Assembly: GCF_033118175.1 (NCBI RefSeq)
Contig: NC_083714.1
Coordinates: forward strand, 16,182,001 to 16,246,000
DNA from: Dama dama
Taxonomy: Eukaryota; Chordata; Mammalia; Artiodactyla; Cervidae
Reading direction: 5' to 3'
DNA length: 64,000 bases
Shown here: piece by piece, positions 43,228-55,645 of the stretch
How positions within the stretch are numbered: position 1 is the stretch's first letter
How the letters are laid out: each line of letters opens with the position of its first letter
Made by a program: the position numbers and the translations under genes
The notes under the pieces: generated by a model
What the model was told of the DNA's origin: nothing
The model's input: the letters and a program-made list of their open reading frames with translations, nothing else
Database searches by the model: none

Positions 43228-43445
43228 ACAGACTTCCCAGGTGGCACTAGTGGAAAATGAACCCACCTGTCAATGCAGGAGATGTGAGATGTGAGTTTGA
43301 TCCTTGGGTCAGGAAGGTTCCCTGGAGTAGGAAAAGGCTACCCACTGCAGTATTCTTGCATGGAAGATTAGATGGACAGAGGAACCTGGCAGGCTACAGT
43401 CTATGGGGTCACAGAGTCAGAGACAACTGAAGCGACTTAGCACAC
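43228..43445 (+). mobile_element. Bov-tA SINE shared with unit 1
   Basis: Counterpart of the SINE at 27,009-27,225, with the variant start 'acttcccaggtggcactagt' and the same right flank. Confidence 0.9.
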
Positions 43446-45197
43446 ACAAACTTTATTTTATGCAGAAGACTTTCCTTCTGCAGCAACATTACCTTCTTCC
43501 CCAGATTTCATAGCCTCTAAGAACAGACAATTACCCATGGGCTATGAAGTTCAGTTCACCTCCTACTTCTAGAAGGCACTTGTTGAGAAATTCCCAATCA
43601 GGGACCTCTTATAGTCTATATGACAGAATTCAACAGCCAGCCTGAGCATATGAATAGGATGCTGGGTCTATTCTTTACTGCCTACTAGCTAGTGACCATT
43701 TTGTTTAGCACTTCAGCATGTTGTTATAGTGACACCATCCTCTTAAATTAGAATGAGTTAATTACTTAGCATAAAGACAGTTACATGGATGAGTCCTATA
43801 CCTAAGTCAATTTCTCTGAGAGTGAAACTAATTAAAATCTACAGAGAACAAATGGCATGTATACTACTCAAAGATGAAGACTGTAGTTTTTGAGATTTCA
43901 ATGTTTGAAGAAGGACTTGTTAACAAGAAAATGGTTTTCATTGGCTCTAGTATATGGGGGTAGCAATTAAAGGCGCATAGGACATCAGTAAACTCTCCAG
44001 AGTCCGAGAGGCGATGCTGACCAGCAGACAATTTGGCAGGGCCATCTACAATGTGATAGAGGCAATAGGTCATTCCAATTTGTGCCATTAGCCATTAAAA
44101 TTGTCACCAATTCCCCATGTTCTAACTCCATGCTCTAAGATATAATCTGATTTTAATTACTTTCCCATATAAACTTTGTTACAGGGAGGAACTTTGCTAA
44201 CAACTGATGTAAAGTGTTCTACCCTGCTTGACAGTTAATTCTCATTAAAAGTGAATAAATTGGTATTTGGCTTATACATCAATCACTTTGGTTTTAATAG
44301 CATCAATCCTACAGATCCCAATCAACTCTAAGCACACTGGAAAAAAATAAGATTCTCACCGTGCAAAGTCAGAGTTCACAGTGTGAACTGTAGTGAATTC
44401 CCTGAAGATTTTCCTCTGTGGGAGTCTTGCTTCAACAGTATCTCTACTTTTCTCTCATTTGTCTACAACTCTAATACCATTGTTAAATACCTATGGTTTT
44501 CATTTACTAAACTTACTTTCATTCATACCTTGTCCCATGGTACCTGGTATAAGTAATTGCTTCTTACAATGCTACATAGTTCAGTCTAACCATCAGATTA
44601 TACTGCCCTGGATGAAGATACAACACATAACTGTAGACATGAGCCCCTGACACACACTTATAGAGAGAGAGAAGAGTATATGATTGAACTAAATCTCATC
44701 ACTTCCATTCTGTTCCCTGGCAACATATGAGACCTATGTCGCTGCCTTCACCTCTATCCATGACAGTTAAAACAAATATCACCCATTTTTGGGACGCTGG
44801 AACATCTTCACCAAGCACCATCTTGCCTTTGACCATAATAGTCATCACTGAAAAAAATATAAAATTTAAGATTCACAAACATCTTGGCAAAATATAACAC
44901 CTTATGCCCTTTAGAGAGCTCTGAAAGCTTGTGTTACATCTGTAAAGCCTCCTAAATTGATGGCCATACCTTCTTACCTCACTATGAATCTTCAGGTCTC
45001 ACTTGGCCAGGAAAATGGAACAAATATTAAATGGATTATAGTGTCAAGAATCTTCAGTGTTACCTTTGTGCAAGAGCCACTGCTCATACTTCACAAACAA
45101 GTCCTGAAAGTGAGTTACACAATTTAGCAGAATCAGTAGTACTACCTTAGTATGAGGACCACAGTTTCATGTCATTAATTGCTTCTATAACTTTGAG
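43446..45197. other. Duplicated non-coding sequence
   Basis: Matches 27,226-29,112 of unit 1. Frames are not preserved between the two copies. Nothing else recognised. Confidence 0.6.
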
Positions 45198-48163
45198 TTC
45201 AGTACAGTTCAGTCACACAGTTGTGTCTGACTCTTTGTGACCCCATGGACCACAGGATGCCAGGCCTCCCTGTCCTTCACCAACTCCCGGAGTTTACCCA
45301 AACTCGTGTCCATCAATTCAGTGATGCCATCCAACCATCTCATCCTCTGTTGTCCCCTTCTCCTCTCACCTTCAATCTTGCCCAGCATCAGAGTCTTTTC
45401 AAATGAGTCAGCTCTTTGCATCAGGTGGCCAAAGTATTGGAGTTTCAATTCAACATCAGTCCTTCCAACAAACACTCAGTACTGACCTTCTACAGGATGG
45501 ACTGGTTGGACCTCCTTGCAGTCCAAGGAACTCTCTAACTCTCCAACAAGAGACTCTCTCTTTTTCAAGACCAAGAGTCTTCTCCAACACCACAGTTTGA
45601 AAGCATCAATTCTTTGGCACTCAGCTTCTTTATAGTCCAACTTGCACATTCATAAATAACTACTGGAAAAACCATAGCCTTGACTAGATGGACCTTTGTT
45701 GGCAAAGTAATGTCTCTGCTTTTTAATATGTTGTCTAGGTTGGTCATATCTTTCCATCAAAGGAGTAAGCGTCTTTTAATTTCATGGCTGCAGTCACCAT
45801 CTGCAGTGATTTTGGAGCCCCCAAAATAAAGTCAGCCACTGTTTCCACTGTTTCCCCATCTATTTGCCATGAAGTGATGGGATCAGATGCCATGATCTTA
45901 GTATTCTGAATGTTGAGCTTTAAGCCAACTTTTTCACTCTCCTCTTTCACTTTCATCATGAGGCTCTTTAGTTCTTCACTTTCTGCCATAAAGGTGGTGT
46001 CATCTGCATATCTGAGGTTATTGATATTTCTCCCGACAATCTTGATTCCAGCTTGTGCTTCTTCCAGCTCAGCGTTTCTCATGATGTACTCTGCATATAA
46101 GTTAAATAAGCAGGGTGAGAATATACAGCCTTGATGTACTCCTTTTCCTATTTGGAACCAGTCTGTTGATCCGTGTCCAGTTCTAAGTGTTGTTTCCTGA
46201 CCTGCATACAGACTTCTCAAGAGGCAGGTCAGGTGGTCTGGTATTCCCATCTCTTTCAGAATTTTCCACAATTTATTGTGATCCACACAGTCAAAGGCTT
46301 TGGCATAGTCAATAAAGCAGAAATAGATGTTTTCCTGGAACTCTCTTGTTTTTTTGACGATCCAGTGGATATTGGCAATTTGATCTCTGGTTCCTCTGCC
46401 TTTTCTAAAACCAGCTTGAACATCTGGAAGTTCCCGGTTCATGTATTGCTGAATCCTGGCTTGGAGCATTTTGAGTGTTACTTTGCTAGCGTGTGAGATG
46501 AGTGCAATTGTGTGGTACTTTTAACATTCTTTGGCATTGCCTTTCTTTGGGATTGAAATGAAAACGGACCTTTTCCAGTCCTGTGGCCACTGCTGAGTTT
46601 TCCAAATTTGCTGGCATATTGAGTGCAGCACTTTCACAGCATCATCTTTTATGATTTGAAATAGCTCAACTGGAATTCCATCACCTCCACTAGCTTTGTT
46701 GGTAGAGATGCTTCCTAAGGCCCACTTGACTTCACATTCCAGGATGTCTGGCTCTAGGTGAGTGATCACACCATCGTGATTATCTGGGTCATGAAGATCT
46801 TTTTTGTACAGTTCTTCTGTGTATTCTTGCTACCTCTTCTTAATATCTTCTGCTTCTGTCAAGTCCATACCACTTCTGTCCTTTATTGTGCCCATATTTG
46901 CATGAAATGTTCCCTTGGTATCTCTAATCATCTTGAAGATATCTCTAGTCTTTCCCATTCTATTATTTTCCTTTATTTCTTTGCACTGATCACTGAGGAA
47001 GGCTTTCTTATCTCTCCTTGCTATTCTTTGGAACTCTGCACTCAAATGGGTATATCTTTCCTTTTCTCCTTTGCTTTTTGCTTCTCTTCTTTTCACAGCT
47101 ATTCGTAAGGCCTCCTCAGACAGTCATTTTGCTTGTTTGCATTTCTGTTTCTTAGGGATGGTCTTGATCCCTGTTTCCTGTACAATGTCACAAACCTCCG
47201 TGCATAGTTCATCAGGCACTCTGTCTATCAGATCCAGTCCCTTAAATCTATTTCTCACTTCCACTGTATAATCATAAGTTGTCGTGACCAGCAGCAGGTT
47301 TTCTGAAAGTGTGATACAGCAAGAGAATGAGAAATGAGACACAAGAATTCAGAGAAAAGCGAGGATCAGGGGATCAACACAGCTCCAAGGTGAAGGTGCC
47401 GAAACTGAATCCAAGCCAGCTTTATTATACTTTCAGCCGTGAATGAAAGAATATGTGGGTAGTTAAACTGTAACTCATGTGTCCTTCAGGGCCAAAGAAC
47501 AAAATGATCATTAACCATTGAGTAATTAGGAAACAGTAATCGATAACAAATCAGTAAGTAAGACTAATATTCTTATCTATAGATTTTCCATCAGATATGT
47601 AAAATATGTGACTCTGAGATGCCAGTTGAGAAACAGTGTGGTTTTCCGACCCCAGGATCATATCTTATTTTCAAGATTATGAACTGTTCCCTCTGGACTT
47701 GTTCCAAGAGCCTTACAGCATCCAGTTTATCAATAATTATAAATGTCTTTTGCGGCCCTTGCTGGGGCCTGCTTTTCTTTTATTCTTCCTGTCTCCTACA
47801 ATAAGGGATTTGATTTAGGTCATATCTGAATGGTCTAGTGGTTTTCCCCACTTTCTTCAATTTAAGTCTGAATTTGGCAATGAGGAGTTCATGATTTAAG
47901 CCACAGTCAGTTCCCAGTCTTGTTTTTGCTGACTGTATAGAGCTTCTCCATCTCTGGCTGCAAAGAATATAATCAATCTGATTTCAGTGTTGGCCATCTG
48001 GTCATGTCCGTGTGTAGAGTATTCTCTTGTGTTGTTGGAAGAGGGTTTTAGCTATGAGCAGTATGCTCTCTTGGCAAAACTCTATTAGCCTTTGCCCTGC
48101 TTCATTCTGTACTCCAAGGCCAAATTTGCCTGTTACTCCAGGTGTTTCTTGACTTCCTACTTT
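45198..48163 (-). mobile_element. 5'-truncated BovB LINE, antisense, split by a solo LTR
   Basis: On the minus strand it runs from the endonuclease region (about 48,163) through the connector and RT (46,469-45,744, intact YADD at 45,999-46,010) to the 3' end at 45,198. Target duplication 'aactttgagt' lies at about 45,188 and 48,167; unit 1 has the empty site at about 29,092. The ORF is broken, including a one-base deletion after the RT ('FILGAPKS' frame). A 521-base LTR interrupts it at 47,280-47,800. Its RT region is nearly identical to the inverted BovB at 50.1-50.65 kb. Confidence 0.95.
47280..47800 (-). mobile_element. Solo LTR of an endogenous retrovirus, inserted in BovB
   Basis: A 521-base block that interrupts an otherwise continuous BovB. 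It begins TGT and ends ACA (inverted TG...CA ends) and is flanked by 'ataagt' and 'ataagg', a 6-base target duplication with one mismatch. Read on minus it has an AATAAA-type signal in 'tataataaagctggct' followed by a 'ggagctgtgttgatccc' stretch. No gag, pol or env is attached, so it is a recombined solo LTR. A 6-base duplication and layout suggest a class II (ERVK-like) family; that is an inference. Confidence 0.8.
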
Positions 48164-49805
48164 TAACTTTGAGTAGTCATGCACTAAGCTGTTGGTATTA
48201 CTTCCTGGTATTAGCTTTGATTCTGCAGTCTATTTGAACCTGCTTCTTGCCCACTGATTTAGTACATATATTACATTGCACTGGTTCTCTTATATCTTCA
48301 CCCCAGTGATAAGCCAACTGTGATTGCCTTCCACCCACTCCATTTATTTTAACAGGAAAAATCCTATAGAATTTCATTTTTCCCTACGAGTAGAAGACTT
48401 GTAACTTTGGGCATAAAATCTGGTTTGGTGTGCATCTTAAGAAAGGGAATTAATAATTGGTTTATACCAGACACTGTGCTCAGTACTGTGATAATGAACT
48501 CATTTAATTTCACATTACTAAAAAATAGGATATCCATTTTTGGGATTTAATGCTTACTACATTATGGGGCAGGTGTTATTCAATTTAAAGATGATGGCAT
48601 GGAAGTTCAGATTGGTTATCTTATCCACCCTGAATTCACACACAGCTAGTAATTTGTAGGGTTAGGATCTTGTAGCAGTATCTTGCTAATGGCAGAGCTG
48701 ACTCTGATACAGGAGAAAGACTCTCTTTAGTCACAAACTTCATGACCAGCCTAACTGATCTGATTATACCTCCCAAAGCCACTCAGTAGAGAAAGGCCAT
48801 TCTAGTAACTGGTATTCACATAGTGACTGGTTGAAATGCATGTTCTGGACAAAAGTCTATAGAAGAAGCACTAGCAAATCAATGCCTTTCAGGACTTCGA
48901 GATTTCATTTGTGTTTCTAACAGTTATAGAAAATTCCTTGAGAAATCTGGACATACACTGCGTCTGTTTTATGTGATGGGATAGGGTCTTGCTTGTTGAG
49001 TCAGGAGTCTAACAAAAGTTTCAGCTATCACAACAGATCTGTATTTTTATAGATTTTCATTCAAAGCTATAGAGTCTTTTTGAATAATATTTCAATGATG
49101 TTTATAGTGTTTTTACAATGCCAAGAGACAACAAGCACTTTGAAGTTTTCTGATAGTTGTTACCTTCCATTGTTTTAGGAATATCAAAATTAAAACAAGA
49201 GTTTGATTACTTCTGACAGTAGTCATTTGGCCATTTAATTTTCAGTTCTGCCCCCACTATATCAACCTTAGGGAATTTTGAGTTAAACAGTCTCTCTCTA
49301 AGGAGTATTTGCAGGAAGATAACAATGTTCTCTTTTTGAATAACCATGAGGTTAGCAGGAACTGGAGAAATTCTATAGACAGAGAATCCTGGCAGCACAG
49401 TCCTTGGGGTTGCAAAGAGTCAGGCACTAATGAATACACACAGTAGCGAGAACTATCAAACATCATGTTCCCTTAGTAACTCATGATAAGTCTATCATGT
49501 ATATATCATTTATTAAATATGTTTTCAGTCTGGGTCTCTAATGCCTTATGGGGAGATGGATACCACTGGCTTACTATTTGTCATTTATGTCAGAATTCTG
49601 CTTACTTCCATTAACTTCATCTAGGTATAATATAAAGGCATTTCCCTCCTCATTCAATTGTTACAGGATATAAAAGAGTCTGTCTTGATGCTGATCACAT
49701 CACACATGATTTTAGAGGCTTCAAATAATCATAAGTCACTGAGTGCTTACTATGTACCAAGTATAGGATTGGTGTAAACCTTACAGTAGCCAATACTACA
49801 TAAAT
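48164..49805. other. Duplicated non-coding sequence with a MIR and SINE remnant
   Basis: Matches 29,092-30,840 of unit 1. An antisense MIR lies at about 48,460-48,680. The remnant of the composite SINE is at about 49,355-49,445. Nothing else recognised. Confidence 0.6.
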
Positions 49806-51188
49806 TTGTCAGCAAATTTGGAAAACTCAACAGTGGCCACAGGACTGGAAAAGGTCAGTTTTCATCCCAATCCCAAAGAAAGGAAATGCCAAAGAATGCT
49901 CAAACTACCGTGCAATTGCACTCATCTCACATGCTAGTAAACTAATGCTCAAAATTCTCCAAGCCAGGCTACAGCAATACATGAACCAGGAAATTCCAGT
50001 TGTTCAAGCTGGTTTTAGAAAAGGCAGAGGAACCAGGGATCAAACTGTCAACATCGACTGGATCATTGAAAAAACAAGAGAGTTCCAGAAAAACATCTAT
50101 TTCTGCTTTATTGACTATGCCAAAGCCTTTGACTGTGTGGATCACAATAAATTGTGGAAAATTCTGAAAGAGATGGGAATACCAGACCACCTGACCTGCC
50201 TCTTGGGAAGTCTGTATGCAGGTCAGGAAGCAACACTTAGAACTGGACACGGATCAACAGACTGGTTCCAAATAGGAAAAGGAGTACATCAAGGCTGTAT
50301 ATTCTCACCCTGCTTATTTAACTTATATGCAGAGTACATCATGAGAAACGCTGAGCTGGAAGAAGCACAAGCTGGAATCAAGATTGTCGGGAGAAATATC
50401 AATAACCTCAGATATGCAGATGACACCACCTTTATGGCAGAAAGTGAAGAACTAAAGAGCCTCATGATGAAAGTGAAAGAGGAGAGTGAAAAAGTTGGCT
50501 TAAAGCTCAACATTCAGAAAATTAAGATCATGGCATCTGATCCCATCACTTCATGGCAAATAGATGGGGAAACAGTGGAAACAGTGGCTGACTTTATTTT
50601 GGGGGCTCCAAAATCACTGCAGATGGTGACTGCAGCCATGAAATTAAAAGACACTTACTCCTTTGATGGCAAGTTATGACCAACCTAAACAGCATATTAA
50701 AGAGCAGAGATAATATTTTTCCAACAAAGGTCCATCTAGTCAAAGCTATGGTTTTTCCAGTAGTCATGTATGGATGTGCGAGTTGGACTATAAAGAAAGC
50801 TGAGCACTGAAGAATTGATGCTTTCGAACTGTGGTGTTGGAGAAGACTCTTGAGAGTCCCTTGGACTGCAAGGAGATCCAACCAGTCCATCCTAAAGGAG
50901 ATCAGTCCTGGGTGTTCACTGGAAGGACTGATGTTAAAGGTGAAGCTCCAATACTTTGGTCACCTGATGCAAAGAGTTGACTCATTGGAAAAGACCTTGT
51001 TGCTGGAAAGATTGAGGGCAGGAGGAGAAGGGGACAACAGAGGATGAGATGGTTGGATGGCATCACTGACTCAATGGACATGAGTTTGGGTAGGCTCTGG
51101 GAGTTGGTGATGGACAGGGAGTCCTGGAGTGCTGCAGTTCATGGGGTCGCAAAGAGTCAGACATGACTGAGCAACTGAACTGAACTGA
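49806..51188 (+). mobile_element. 5'-truncated BovB LINE, sense, private to unit 2
   Basis: Starts in the RT domain ('cagcaaatttggaaaactca') and runs to the 3' end 'ctgaactgaactgaa'. The RT frame (49,945-50,679) has an intact YADD at 50,413-50,424 and then the same one-base deletion as the 45.2-kb copy. Target duplication 'gccaatacta' lies at about 49,789 and 51,193; unit 1 has the empty site at about 30,840. Confidence 0.95.
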
Positions 51189-51559
51189 AATGTGCCAATA
51201 CTATCAGTATTTGCATTTACAGGTGAAAACAAGTAAATTCATAAGGAGTAAGTAATTTGTCGAAAGACTGAAGCACAGGTCTATCTAACAGAAAAGGACA
51301 TCTACTTGACCACAGTGCTACCTGTCCCTCCCACACTGATGTCCCAGGCTGAAAAGTAAGTCTTTATGTAGGCCTGTAATCTCTTCAGCACACCCTTTAT
51401 AAACCTTTATAAACCTATTGCCATACTGTCTTCAGTGAAAAATAACTATTCCACTCTTACCCAGAATTCCTTGTGAGGACACAAAATCAATCTGAACAGC
51501 ATTTTCTGTTTTGTTACTAAAGCTGTTGAAAATAACATCCAGTAAATTTTTAGCCTTTT
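51189..51559. other. Duplicated non-coding sequence
   Basis: Matches 30,845-31,220 of unit 1. Nothing recognised. Confidence 0.6.
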
Positions 51560-53685
51560 GTAGTTTTATCCATATTTTATTTTCCATTTTATTTTTTATT
51601 TTATTTTTTTCCATTTATTTTTATTAGTTGGAGGCTAATTACTTTACAATATTGTAGTGGTTTTTGTCATACATTGACATGAATCAGCCATGGATTTACA
51701 TGTATTCCCCATCCCGATCCCCACTCCCACCTCCCTCTCTACCCGATTCCGCTGGGTCTTCCCAGTGCACCAGGCCCGAGCACTTGTCCCATGCATCCAA
51801 CCTGGGCTGGTGATCTGTTTCACCCTTGATAATATACATGTTTCAATGCTGTTCTCGCAAAACATCCCACCCTTGCCTTCTCCCACAGAGTCCAAAATTC
51901 TGTTCTGCACATCTGTGTCTCTTTTTCTGTTTTGCATATAGGGTTATCGTTACCATCTTTCTAAATTCCATATATATGTGTTAGTATACTGTATTGGTAT
52001 TTATCTTTCTGGCTTACTTCACTATGTATAATGGGCACCAGTTTCATCCATCTCATTAGAACTGATTCAAATGAATTCTTTTTAATGGCTGAGTAATATT
52101 CCATGGTGTATATGTACCACAGCTTTCTTATCCATTCATCTGTGATGGACATCTAGGTTGCTTCCATGTCCTGGCTATTATAAACAGTGCTGCGATGAAC
52201 ATTGGGGTGCACGTGTCTCTTTCAGATCTGGTTTCCTCGGTGTGTATGCCCAGAAGTGGGATTGCTAGGTCATATGGCAGTTCTATTTCCAGTTTTTTTA
52301 AGAAATCTCCACACTCTTCTCCATAGCGGCTGTACTAGTTGGCATTCTCACCAACAGTGTAAGAGGGTTCCCTTTTCTCCACACCTTCTCCAGCATTTAT
52401 TGCTTGTAGACTTTTGGATAGCAGCCATCCTGACTGGCGTATAATGGTACTTCATTGTGGTTTTGATTTGCATTTCTCTGATAATGAGTGATGTTGAGCA
52501 TCTTTTCATGTGTTTGTTAGCCATCTGTATGCCTTCTTTGGAGAAATGTCTGTTTAGTTCTTTGGCCCATTTTTTGATTGGGTCATTTATTTTTCTGGAA
52601 TTGAGCTGCAGGAGTTGCTTGTGTATTTTTGAGATTAATCCTTTGTCTGTTTCTTCATTTGCTATTATTTTCTCCCAATCTGAGGGCTGTCTTTACACCT
52701 TGCTTATAGTTTCCTTTGTTATGCAAAAGCTTTTAAGTTTCATTCAGTCCCATTTGTTTATTTTTGCTTTTATTTCCAATATTCTGGGAGGTGTGTCATA
52801 GAGGATCCTGCTGTGATTTATGTCGGAGAGTGTTTTGCCTATGTTCTCCTCTAGGAGTTTTATAGTTTCTGGTCTTACATTTAGATCTTTAATCCATTTT
52901 GAGTTTATTTTTGTGTATGGTGTTAGAAAGTGTTCTAGTTTCAAGCAAATCAATCAATGTAATACACCACATTAACAAATTGAAAGATAAAAACCATATG
53001 ATTATCTCAATAGATGCAGAAAAAGTCTTTGACAAAATTCAACACCCATTTATGATTAAAACTCTCCAGAAAGCAGGAATAGAAGGAACATAGCTCAACA
53101 TAATAAAAGCTATATATGACAAACCCACAGCAAGCATTACCCTCAATGGTGAAAAATTGAAAGCATTTCCCCTGAAATCAGGAACAAGACAAGAGTGCCC
53201 ACTCTCACCACTACTATTCAACATAGTTTTGGAAGTGTTGGCCACAGCAATCAGAGCAGAAAAAGAAGTAAAAGGAATCCAGATAGGAAAAGAAGAAGTG
53301 AAACTCTCATTGTTTGCAGATGACATGATCCTCTACATAGAAAACCCTAAAGACTCCACCAGAAAATTACTAGAGCTAATCAACTAATATAGTAAAGTTG
53401 CAGGATATAAAATTAACACACAGAAATCCCTTGCATTCCTATACACTAACAATGAGAAAACAGAAAGAGAAGTTAAGGAAACAATACCATTCACCATTGC
53501 AACAAAAAGAATAAAATACTTAGGAGTATATCTACCTAAAGAAACAAAAGACCTATACATAGAAAACTATAAAACACTGATGAAAGAAATCAAAGAGGAC
53601 ACAAACAGATGGAGAAATATACCGTGTTCATGGATTGGAAGAATCTATATTGTCAAAATGGCTATACTACCCAAAGTTTTAACCA
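51560..53685 (-). mobile_element. Bovine-type L1 with 5' inversion (twin priming)
   Basis: 51,580-52,943 is antisense L1 from its 3' tail through the ORF2 C-terminus. At about 52,943 orientation flips, and 52,944-53,685 is sense ORF2 reverse transcriptase sequence, including the FADDM motif near 53,318. The outer repeats 'gttttatccatatttta' (about 51,562) and 'gttttaaccatatcttta' (about 53,677) are a target duplication of about 17 bases with two mismatches, so this is one insertion with an inverted 5' part. Unit 1 has the empty site at about 31,230. Confidence 0.93.
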
Positions 53686-54117
53686 TATCTTTAGGAAAGA
53701 GTCAGAGTAGACCCTTCCCTGAAGTTTTCTATTCTCTTTCCTGAGATGTAATTGATGACACAAATCCCACTACCCTAAAAGTATAGTTGGAACTTTTTGA
53801 TAAAGGGGTATGCTTAACACTGGACTTCCCATGTAGCACTAGCAGTAAAGAGCAGGCACAGCACTGAAGCTCATCTTTCTCCCTTTCATACATTTTTAAT
53901 TTTTTTTTCCTTCATTGACTTTAATTATAATACTACCAGGTATCAAGACTAACCACTTAGCACATGCCAGGCATTGTGTTTTAGGTCAATTTTCTCTTTT
54001 AATTCTTATAACCATGGTCTTAGACATCTGCTATTATTATCCTTATTAGGCAGATGAGGAAATTGAAGCTTAGAATGGTGAAGGAAATTATGCAAGAACT
54101 AGTAAGTAAAACGTGAA
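53686..54117. other. Duplicated non-coding sequence with an antisense MIR
   Basis: Matches 31,240-31,665. The MIR remnant is at about 53,930-54,100 ('gcagatgaggaaattgaagc'). Confidence 0.6.
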
Positions 54118-54428
54118 AAAACAAAGTGTAAGTGGAAGTCGCTCAGTTGTGTCCAATTCTTTGCGACCCTACGGACTACACATTCCATAGAATTCTCCAG
54201 GAGTGGGTAGCCTTTCCCTTCTCCAGGGGATCTTCCCAACCCAAGGATCGAACCTAAGCCTCCCACAGTGCAGGCAGATTCTTTACTAGCTGAGCCACCG
54301 GGGACACCCAAGAATACTGGAGTGGATAGCCTATCCCTTCTCCAGCAGATCTTCCTGCACCAAGTATTGAACCGGGGTCTCCTGCATTGTAGGTGGATCC
54401 TTCACCAACTGAGTTACCAGGGAAGCCC
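54118..54428 (-). mobile_element. Dimeric Bov-tA SINE, antisense, private to unit 2
   Basis: Two antisense SINE bodies in tandem (about 54,118-54,308 and 54,309-54,428), each ending in '..accggggacaccc' or '..accagggaagccc'. The direct repeat 'agtaagtaaaa' lies on both sides (about 54,100 and 54,429). Unit 1 has the uninterrupted site at about 31,657. Confidence 0.93.
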
Positions 54429-54715
54429 AGTAAGTAAAAGCAAGACTCAAATCTAGATACTTCCAACAGCAGAGTTCAGGCTCCTACACAGTACATTACT
54501 ATCGATCTACAACCAGAGTCAACCAATGGGCAGCTGTGGGCCAAACCCAGCCTACTGCCTGTTTTCAAAAGTAAAATTTTATTGGAACTCAGTTATACCC
54601 ATCATTTACATGTTGTCTGTGGGTGCTTTCATGCTGGGACATGAATGCCCACAAAGCTAAAGACATTAACTATCTGTTCTTTTTCAGAAAAAGCTTTGAC
54701 CCCTGATCTAAACAT

Positions 54716-55020
54716 CAGTTCAGTTCAGTTCACTCAGTCGTGTCCAACTCTTTGCAACCCCATGAATCGCAGCACGCCAGGCCTCCCTGTCCATCACCAA
54801 CTCCCGGAGTTGACTCAAACTCATGTCCATCGAGTCAGTGATGCCATCCAGCCATCTCATCTTCTGTCGTCCCCTTCTCTTCCTGCCCCCAATCCCTCCC
54901 AGCATCAGGGTCTTTTCCAATGAGTCAACTCTTCGCATGAAGTGGCCAAAGTACTGAAGTTTCAACTTCAGCATCAGTCCTTCCAATGGACACCCAGGAC
55001 TGATCTCCTTTAGGCTGGAA
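54716..55020 (-). mobile_element. BovB 3' end, antisense, abruptly truncated
   Basis: From '(tcagt)n' tail 'cagttcagttcactcagtcg' to 'actgatctcctttaggctgg'. It ends in the C-terminal coding part (54,986-54,720 minus). It joins unrelated L1 sequence at about 55,021. Unit 1 lacks it at the matching site (about 31,940). Confidence 0.9.
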
Positions 55021-55024
55021 TGGT

Positions 55025-55645
55025 TGGCTCTACATACAATGGAATATTATTCACCCTTAAAAGAAAAGGAAATACTGCCATTTGTAATGTCATGGATGAA
55101 CCTGGAGGGCATTATGCTAAGTGATATGTCAGACACAGAAGGACAAACACTACATGATATCATTTATATGAAGAATCTAAAATAATCAAATATACTGAAG
55201 CAGGGAGTGGAATGGTGGTTGCCAGCAGTTATGTACATTACATTCTTGTTGTTTATTTATTTTATACATAGTAGTTGGTACCTCTTAATCCTATACCCCT
55301 ATCTTACCCCTCCCTCTTTCCCTCTCCCCACTGAGAAAAACTAGATTGTTCTCTATATCTATAAGTCTGTTTCTGTTTTGTTATATTCACTTGTTTTATT
55401 TTTTATATTCTACATATAAGGGATAATATATAGTGTTTGTCTTTGACTTCTTTCACTAAGCATAACCATGCAGGTCCATCCATGTAGTTACAAATGGCAA
55501 AATATTTCATTCTGTTTTATGGCTGACTAATATTCCATTATAGATCATGCCACATCTTTATCCATTCATCTGTTGATAGACACTTAGGTTGCTTCTATAT
55601 CTTGACTATTGTAAATAGTGCTACTATGAACATTGGTGTGCATGT
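55025..55645. mobile_element. Old L1 3' fragments in opposite orientations
   Basis: 55,025-55,220 is sense ('caatggaatattattcaccc', 'ggtggttgccagcagtt'). 55,225-55,645 is antisense of an overlapping part of the same type of L1 and matches 33,215-33,640 of unit 1. The two halves meet head to head at about 55,222. Confidence 0.75.

Noticed and set aside
47280..47800. Possibility of a complete provirus at the LTR
   Set aside because: BovB sequence resumes directly on both sides and no internal retroviral region or second LTR exists in the window.
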